A stretch of DNA of 64,000 nucleotides from Atriophallophorus winterbourni (Eukaryota > Platyhelminthes > Trematoda > Plagiorchiida > Microphallidae), in assembly GCA_013407085.1 (NCBI GenBank), contig JACCGJ010015027.1, forward strand, positions 1-64,000. Reading direction: 5' to 3'. Below the pieces are notes generated by a model. That model was given only the letters and a program-made list of their open reading frames with translations. It searched no databases and was not told the DNA's origin. Of the stretch, positions 57,870 through 64,000 are shown piece by piece (positions within the stretch are counted from its first letter, which is position 1; every line of letters begins with the position of its first letter). The translations under genes and the position numbers were made by a program.

Positions 57870-60690
57870 AACGTATATAATGTCTGACCTGGAACGATAT
57901 GCAATAACTACTTCGTCTAATTTCGTTTTAAAAGTCATGCAAGCTAGTGGGCTGGAGCACGGTTGAAATCGTAAAAACACATGTCCAGTAGAATAAAAAA
58001 CAGACACGGGACAGAGTAAAAAATCCCTTCTACAGTTAGCGGAATGGTGTACGACCACACATTTCTGGTCCGATAATTCCTCGTATCCTTCGCGTGAAAT
58101 AAATCCGTAAGGGATGGTTTCGGGGTATTGAATTTTTGCAAAAGTCATATAAGTCTCCTTTGATTCGTCCCATAGGGAAAATCGAACAGATTCAGTTTGG
58201 GCTAAATCCTTTCTTTATAGGGTGGTTTGTTTTCGGATGCCGGAGAACTGTTTCGTGAGCGGTGATAGATTTCGCTTCATAAATTCCACTCCCTATTGTC
58301 AACGGAGACCATAACTGCACACCGTATTCCATGACTGGTCTTAAGTATGTATTCATGATCCTTGGGAATATCTTGGGCGAAAATTTCCCAAATACACGTT
58401 TGAGTAGATTTAGAACGCGTGTTGCTTTTTTAAAGGCACTGTTAGTTGGAAGTGATGTTTTTAAACTGGAGCATATCCAGACACCCAAATCTTTTTATTC
58501 ACTGCAATTTTCAAGGACATGCGAACCTATGTGATATGTGAACTCTACTCGATTCCCCACGTTCATGATCCTGCATTTTTTGACGTTAAACGTCAGTTTT
58601 GGTGTCTTCCACGGCCAGCTGTGAGTGTATTCAAGATCCTTTTGTAATGCATAGACAGGCTTCTGGACTGAGCGAATGCTGCGCCAAATCTTTATGTCGT
58701 CCGCAAATACGAAATGTTACATCGAACAATTTGCGGTATTTCATTGACATAAACCAGAAAGAGGATCGGACCAAGGACTGAGCCTTGGGGAACTCCGCTA
58801 GTTGCTGCAATTTGTTTGGATAATGCACCATCAACACGTACCTGGTTAGTGCGATTTGTTAGGTAGTCATTTAGCCAATTCAGCAACTTTCCAGTGATAC
58901 CAAGCCTTTCAAGCTTCTGCAGTACTAGGGAATGGTCAACACGATGGAATGCTTTTGAAACATCTAAGTAGCACGCGTGTATTGCTTGTCCTTTATCTAC
59001 CGATTTTGTCCAATCATCTAGCGTTACCAGTAAATTAGACAAACAGGAATAATTTTGTCTGAATCCATGCTGGTTCCTCGAAAGCAACTGATTATTCTCG
59101 AAGTGTTTCATTAGATCGTCAACAATGAGTCGCTCAAGTATTTTTGAAATCACTGGTAACAGAGTAACGGGTCTGTAATTGGAAACATCGGAGCGATTTC
59201 CACCTTTGTAAATTGGAGAAATTATTCCTCGTTTCCAATCTGTAGGAATCACCCCACTTGCCAGTGTTTGCTCGAACAGATAAGTGAGTGGTTTGTATAC
59301 CAAACTCGCAAATTGTTTCAATATTTTCGGTGTTATTCCGTCGGCCCCAGGAAACTTTCCGGTTTTAAGATTAAATAAACCTTGGAGGACACGTTTCTCA
59401 GTGACACTTATTTCACTTAGGGCGACCGTGTTTGAGAGTGTTGGATTTGGGCTGTTTATTGCATGTTGTATCGGGTTGAATACCGATGAATAAAACGTGG
59501 CTAAATCATCAGCAGTTTCTGCTGCAGTTGTTGTTGGTCCAGCTGATGTGTTCACGGACGCTACTCCAGGTTTCACCTTAGCTTGATCGTTAACCATACG
59601 ATATAGTATTTTGTGGTTTCGCTCCATCATGCTTGATATCACTTCTTGGAAGCACAACTTGTCTTGGATGACAAATTTGTTTAATTTGTTCCGCAGTAAA
59701 CGGAATGTTTCCCAGGTCTCGGATGATGGGTTTTGCCGATGGTGTCGCCAAGCCATGTTTCGTACCGTTAACCACTTACGAGTTCGGCTTCTTAATTTAA
59801 ATTCAAAGTTTTTTCTTGAGTTCCTGAGGACAAATTCGGAGCTCACTTCGATTGAGCTTTTGAGATTAGATATCAGCCATATCCAAAAGTCATGTACGTT
59901 GCTGGTTTCCGGTTGGCAGTTAAACGTGTTTTTCAGAGCATCACTCAACGCCAGAGTGTTGATCCGCCTAACTCTTTTACGGGCATCATTTGTTCTTACA
60001 GCTTCAAACAGATAGTCAAACTGGATGACGACGTGATCACTTAGTCCCAGTGGACTTTCGTAATCAGCGTTATCAATGTCATGTTAATTGCTTGTCAGAA
60101 CGAGATCTAAGAGTGAGGGTAAATCATTTCCGCGGTATCGGGTATTACATGTAATGTGGTTATAAAGAGGAATATCGTCAAACAACTCACTGAATGCGCG
60201 CTCGAGGGAGTGTTCTGGGTAAATGGTGCTGCTCTGCAGCTTCGGTAAATTGAAGTCACCCATAATCAAAAATCCACAAGTGTATCTGGAAGTAACCATG
60301 CGAATTTTATCCAGTAGGGCCAGATTGTAAGTTTCCTGTGCAGACGGTGGGCGATGAACTACTCCCAAAACAGTGTTCGCCGTTAGCTAGTCGGATTGAG
60401 CACCAGAGTGTATCCAGTAACACGATGTCTGGATTCGTAATCTCACGGCACAGAAGGTTTTGGTTATAATACAAAGCTACTCCTCCTCCTCTGGTTTCAC
60501 GGTCATGACGAATAAGTGACATTCCTGGTAATTCTAGTTCACTATTTGTTTTCTGAGTCTGTAGCCACGTTTCCGTTACGGCGATGATGTCAGGTGAACA
60601 TCTCAGAAAAACTGCACGCAGTTCACCGATTTTGTTTCCTAGACATTGTGCGTTGGTGTAGATGCATTTCATAGTTGTTTTTCTCAACAA
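57870..60690 (-). pseudogene. CR1 ORF2: endonuclease and reverse transcriptase, frameshifted
   Basis: The first ATG at 60690 starts MLRKTTMKCIYTNAQCLGNK. The endonuclease follows: IIAVTETWLQ, RGGGVALYY, then, after a frameshift near 60350, LIMGDFNLP and LPSLLDLVLTSN. A stop lies at about 60084. The RT is open from 59948 to 58692: KFPGADGITPKIL, PIYKGGNRSDVSNYRPVTLLP, HGFRQNYSC, YLDVSKAFHRVDHS (motif A with His for Asp in FDRV) and SGVPQGSVLGPILF. The frame is lost before motif C. The C-terminus is at 58488-57880 (VMEYGVQLWSP near 58350). Confidence 0.88.
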
Positions 60691-60734
60691 CGATGGGGTG
60701 TGGGGAAGAAGGCTAGTGGAGTGCAGAATTTATG

Positions 60735-62295
60735 TTAGGCCGACTCCTCCAGAGTCGGCAACTGAAGGCTTTTTGCTTGCAGGGATGCTTGATCGTTTTT
60801 GGGTTGTACTGTTGGAACACAGTGATCTATCGTATCGGTTGAAATTGTTTCTGAGACGCCAACAACTGATTGACTTGGTAGTGTTTCTATTGAACTTAGT
60901 GGTGCATCTATCTTTCCAGTATGGTGTTTCGATGCACCTAGTCTAATTACTCGCAGGATTATTCTGCGGCCATTTTCCCAACGTGTTTTGACCGTGTTCA
61001 ACATATCATTACGCAAGAACGTTATTTTAATGGGATTAGGACCAATGTACGCATAATTCGGAGATTTGGGGATGCGGAACGTGTCCGTCACAGCTACATC
61101 ATGCAATATAAGTATATCACTGAGGAATCTCCATTGTAACTGATCGTGTTTGCGCTGCACCGCTTTATCAGTTGCTTCATCAGCTTCTGGAACTTCCAAA
61201 AGGATTATACTTCGATCATCCCTCTGTTTAATTTGGCTTTGTTGCTGGTCCTTTCGGGCCCTTTCCCACCAGGGCGCATCAGCAAAAATCCTTGCAGTGG
61301 TCTCTGAACGCTCCTTACGCAGGATAAAAGCGGATAGTAAGATGTTTTCAAGATCCCTTTCAGAGTGAACCGTGATTCTAAGCAATCTTGGCTGGTCCAG
61401 ATTTGAAGAAGTAGGTTTACGACTTAGTCGTATCAATGATAGTGGTTCAACTGGCTCCAAGTCCATGTTGCTGCACAACCTTTTCCATTCTTCTTTATCG
61501 TGCTTTAGCCTGTCTCCTAGTAAGGTGGCACTCGTTTCCTTTACGTTGGTGCAAATCACGCTTAGTCCATGGACTGAATGTACACTGTGTTTGGCGCTTT
61601 CGATGGTTGCTGGACGTTTCAACTACCTTAGATCGAACACCAATAGTGTCCACTTTGGGAGTGTTTTGCACCATGACTTTTGGTTTTGAACCTGAGGGTT
61701 TTCGCTGATCCTTCGGGTGAGCAGGTGGCTTTGGCTTCGTATCTTTTTGCGGACCAGGGATGTTTTGGGCAGACAGGCCTTTAACAGTCGCATTTGTAAA
61801 GGTGGCCTTTTAATGAAAAGGACGCTCCTCAAGACACTCCGGCACAGTTGCAACAGCTGAACATTCGTGTTGAAAGATCGAAGATTCAGCGTTTATCTGA
61901 CTGGTATTACCGTCAGTAGTTTCCGATTTATTGAAAAACATACTGGCAAACTGAGAATTTTGAGTCTCTACCGATGTCTTCAACGTTTGTATGATAAGCT
62001 CTAAGCTCAGCATCCGATCATCTAGGTTGCTTTGCGCAACACTTGTTCGAGCAGTTAAATCTGCGTTTGGTTTAGCACGACAACTTTTGCACACATAGCA
62101 TACACCAGGCATGTTTTCATCCATCAGGATCGATAGCGCATCCGAGGTCAATGATTTGTCGCATTTTGCGTGGCATTTGTGGGAACAGTTTTGACACGTG
62201 ACAGATTTGACCTTACCACTGACGACTTTCATGCAGACGCCGCACGTTTCGCGAACATCAGATTGTTTCATGTTAACGGGGTCAACTAAAAGCAC
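60735..62295 (-). pseudogene. CR1 ORF1 with PHD-type finger, frameshifted
   Basis: The first part (62295-61810) has the finger CGVCMKVVSG, CQNCSHKCHAKC, CYVCKSC, directly comparable to copy C. After a frameshift near 61810 and a stop at about 61623 the second part (61622-60735) has LSVICTNVKETSATL, LIRLSRKPTS, PRLLRITV, APWWERA and VAVTDTFRIPKSP, again the conserved block of copy C. The C-terminus ends PTLEESA, 45 bp before the ORF2 start region. Confidence 0.85.
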
Positions 62296-62689
62296 AAATC
62301 AGAGCACAAAAATCGATACGGCTGCGGTTGGTTTGTGTGGTATTGGGCGGATTTGACGGAAAATGACGGGTTGTCGGAAAATTTCGTCACTCGATTTAGC
62401 TGCTAATTTGCCAGATTCCCTTTGAGATTTTTGGCGTGAATTTGATATCACGTTGTGTATTTCTCCGAGTAGTTCCCGAAAGTGATAAACACCGATGGGG
62501 TAATCGAACAGCAGAAACACAAAAGCGATTCAAATAAATGAACAAACTGTAGAAAAATCCACGGTTGACGTACACAAAGAACGACACGTCGCAGATGGAT
62601 GATTCTTGTATGAATAGATCCGACGTAGCAAGCTTTCAGAAAGATATTCAAAAAACAAACCGATCGGATGAAAACCAAGAAAGTTATAT

Positions 62690-62960
62690 CCAAAAATATC
62701 GTAGGTCAAAATTAATCCAACCGCACGTCACGTCACGCAACAAGTAGTGGAGTATATGTTTACCGCCACGAACGTTTATACAATACTGTAGATACAGACA
62801 CCGAACTCGATCTGGAAAAGAATATATAGTTTAATTTTAAGCTCGAATCAGAGGAGAGTTGTATCGTAGTTGTAGTTTACCGTTTGCTGTCATAATCGGA
62901 TACGCATAACGAAAAACTCTTCCTCGTACGTTTGTTTCCGTAAAACACTTAAGCGTTTGA
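62690..62960 (+). mobile_element. CR1-clade endonuclease fragment
   Basis: The plus strand reads SGVYVYRHERLYNTVDTDTE, then FKLESEESCIVVVVYRLLS. This is the GGVA.YYHERL and GI.YR.PSS part of the endonuclease, 5' of copy D and on the opposite strand. Confidence 0.65.
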
Positions 62961-62999
62961 CTGCACGATGGTATATTTCATCTATTAATAGTATATCCT

Positions 63000-63990
63000 T
63001 TTTATCCAAGCTTGTGATGCATGCTCCATGTTTGGAATTAAGTAGGCTTTAATGATGGTGGACAACGTTCCAGGCGAGAAGGTTTGAATATCCGTCGCAG
63101 CATACCTAGAAGCTTGAAAGGACGCTTGTGGGTGACCACACAATGCACAATGCATTTTAGGCTGGCGCGAACCCGGAATCCAAGATCCCTTTCTTAATCG
63201 ATTCAGATCAAAATCTTCTGCCCAAAATGGTAGTGGTAATTGAATGCCTTACCAATATTAAACACCTTGCATTTTTTGAAAATGTATGGCAGCTTATTCC
63301 GTACCCACCATTCATATAGAGCATTTAAATCCCTTTGCAGCTGTACACAGTCTGCAGTATATTTTATCCGCGTTTAAATATCAATATCATCAGCAAAGAG
63401 AATCAACTTGCATGAGAACGTCTCTGGTAGGTCGTTGATGTAGACCAAGAAAAGTACTGGTCCGACGCTGGAACCTTGCGGTACGCCACCAGAGGCATCA
63501 ATAACCCGTGATTGTACTCAGTTAAATCACTTTGCGTCCACTAAGTTAAGTTTCAAACCGTACCATGCGCTCTCCGCTGATAGCCATCTGCTTTAGCCAT
63601 TTTAGTAGTCGAAAGTGATCAACTCGACCAAAAGCTTTAGACATTTACAGATAACAAGTGTGGACCTTAGCTTCCTCATCAACCGCTTCGGTCCAGTAGT
63701 TTGACACTGTTACCAAGTTTCTCAAGCATTAGCGAGATTAACGAAAACCATGCTGCGCTACAGATAGTATTTTGTCGATTCAACGTGATGGACTATTTTC
63801 TTTGTCACTATACGATGGGTATCATAGGATGTAAGTTCGCAGGATCTGAACGTCTAGCAGGCTTGCAAATAGATAAAATTAACCCTGTCTTCACTCTGGT
63901 CGCACAACTCCTTCTATTAGAGAATGTTAAAACAATTCGTTCAAAAGTTCACACAGCTGCTAGTCACCTGAATTCCGTACAGTTGGTGTG
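63000..63990 (-). mobile_element. CR1-clade RT fragment at window end
   Basis: The minus strand encodes GGVPQGSSVGPVLFLVYINDL near 63480-63420, KLILFADDIDI (motif C intact) near 63405-63375, LQRDLNALYEWW and NKLPYIFKKCKVFN near 63280, then RDLGF.V.ASLKC. Stops break it. The part 63550-63990 is more degraded RT. Confidence 0.8.
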
Positions 63991-64000
63991 ACACCGTCCG

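Larger units (their letters stand above)
57745..62560 (-). mobile_element. CR1-clade LINE with PHD-finger ORF1 (copy D)
   Basis: The element runs from a 5'UTR upstream of 62295 through ORF1 (62295-60735), ORF2 (60690-57870) and a 3' hairpin (57815-57777) to a CCTTGAATTA repeat tail near 57750. It is the same family as copy C but clearly diverged, and is broken by frameshifts as well as stops. Confidence 0.9.

Noticed and set aside
59611..60015. 134-codon plus-strand ORF
   Set aside because: It is antisense to the RT linker of CR1 copy D.
1..64000. Bacterial-type systems (CRISPR array, operons with ribosome binding sites, toxin-antitoxin)
   Set aside because: Genes have spliceosomal introns and the repeats are eukaryotic retrotransposons. 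No regularly spaced short direct repeats with unique spacers were seen.

Overview
The window is nuclear DNA of an invertebrate animal, most probably a flatworm and within those a digenean trematode. Three things point there. First, the host genes carry very short spliceosomal introns (32, 36 and 37 nt, each confirmed by the protein homology it restores) beside kilobase introns. Second, pyrimidine-rich splice acceptors lie directly upstream of start codons, as expected for spliced-leader trans-splicing. Third, the repeats are dominated by CR1-clade and RTE-clade LINEs of the types abundant in schistosomes and other flukes. The species cannot be named from sequence alone.

Four host genes are recognisable. 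TIMM8 (16964-17212, +), a small Tim chaperone of the mitochondrial intermembrane space, is followed after only 86 bp by mitochondrial thioredoxin TXN2 (17299-21233, +, four exons). Both have an acceptor at or just before their ATG, so they look like a two-gene operon of mitochondrial proteins. A CFAP53-like coiled-coil ciliary protein lies at 24189-25568 (+; at least one upstream exon not found). LIN52, a subunit of the MuvB/DREAM cell-cycle repressor, lies at 27978-28399 (-; three exons separated by 36- and 32-nt introns). A possible further multi-exon gene (about 25997-26421, +) and a few isolated open exons (11947-12279 -, 16644-16841 +, 37353-37559 +) are reported at low confidence.

Most of the rest is retrotransposon. 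CR1-clade copies lie at 1-3310, 33570-36775 and 52581-57200 (all +) and 57745-62560 (-), with fragments elsewhere. The pair at 52.6-62.6 kb face each other tail to tail and are the most complete: each has an ORF1 with a PHD-type zinc finger and an ORF2 with apurinic-type endonuclease plus reverse transcriptase. RTE-clade (SR2/Perere-3-like) copies lie at 29870-31612 (+) and 38690-41210 (-), with fragments at 9.5, 13.9, 15.4, 22.8, 28.8 and 32.2 kb. A third LINE family, whose protein ends in a C2H2-like finger (called LINE-N here), occurs at 4780-6640, 11105-11580, 12850-13310, 18700-19700 and 48890-49330. A Ty3/gypsy element (44465-46826, -) keeps gag, protease and both LTR remnants but has lost RT; integrase and gag pieces of this class lie at 41859-42770 and 14880-15350. 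Short elements include tRNA-like SINEs, one with a clean 13-bp target duplication, and a tandem repeat of about 231-240 bp with a hammerhead-like core. No RNA gene, CRISPR array or intact mobile element was found.

Stretches where I see no gene: 6850-9550, 13310-13890, 21234-22755, 23440-24188, 27100-27977, 41210-41800, 46830-48890, 49700-50690 and 51440-52300.
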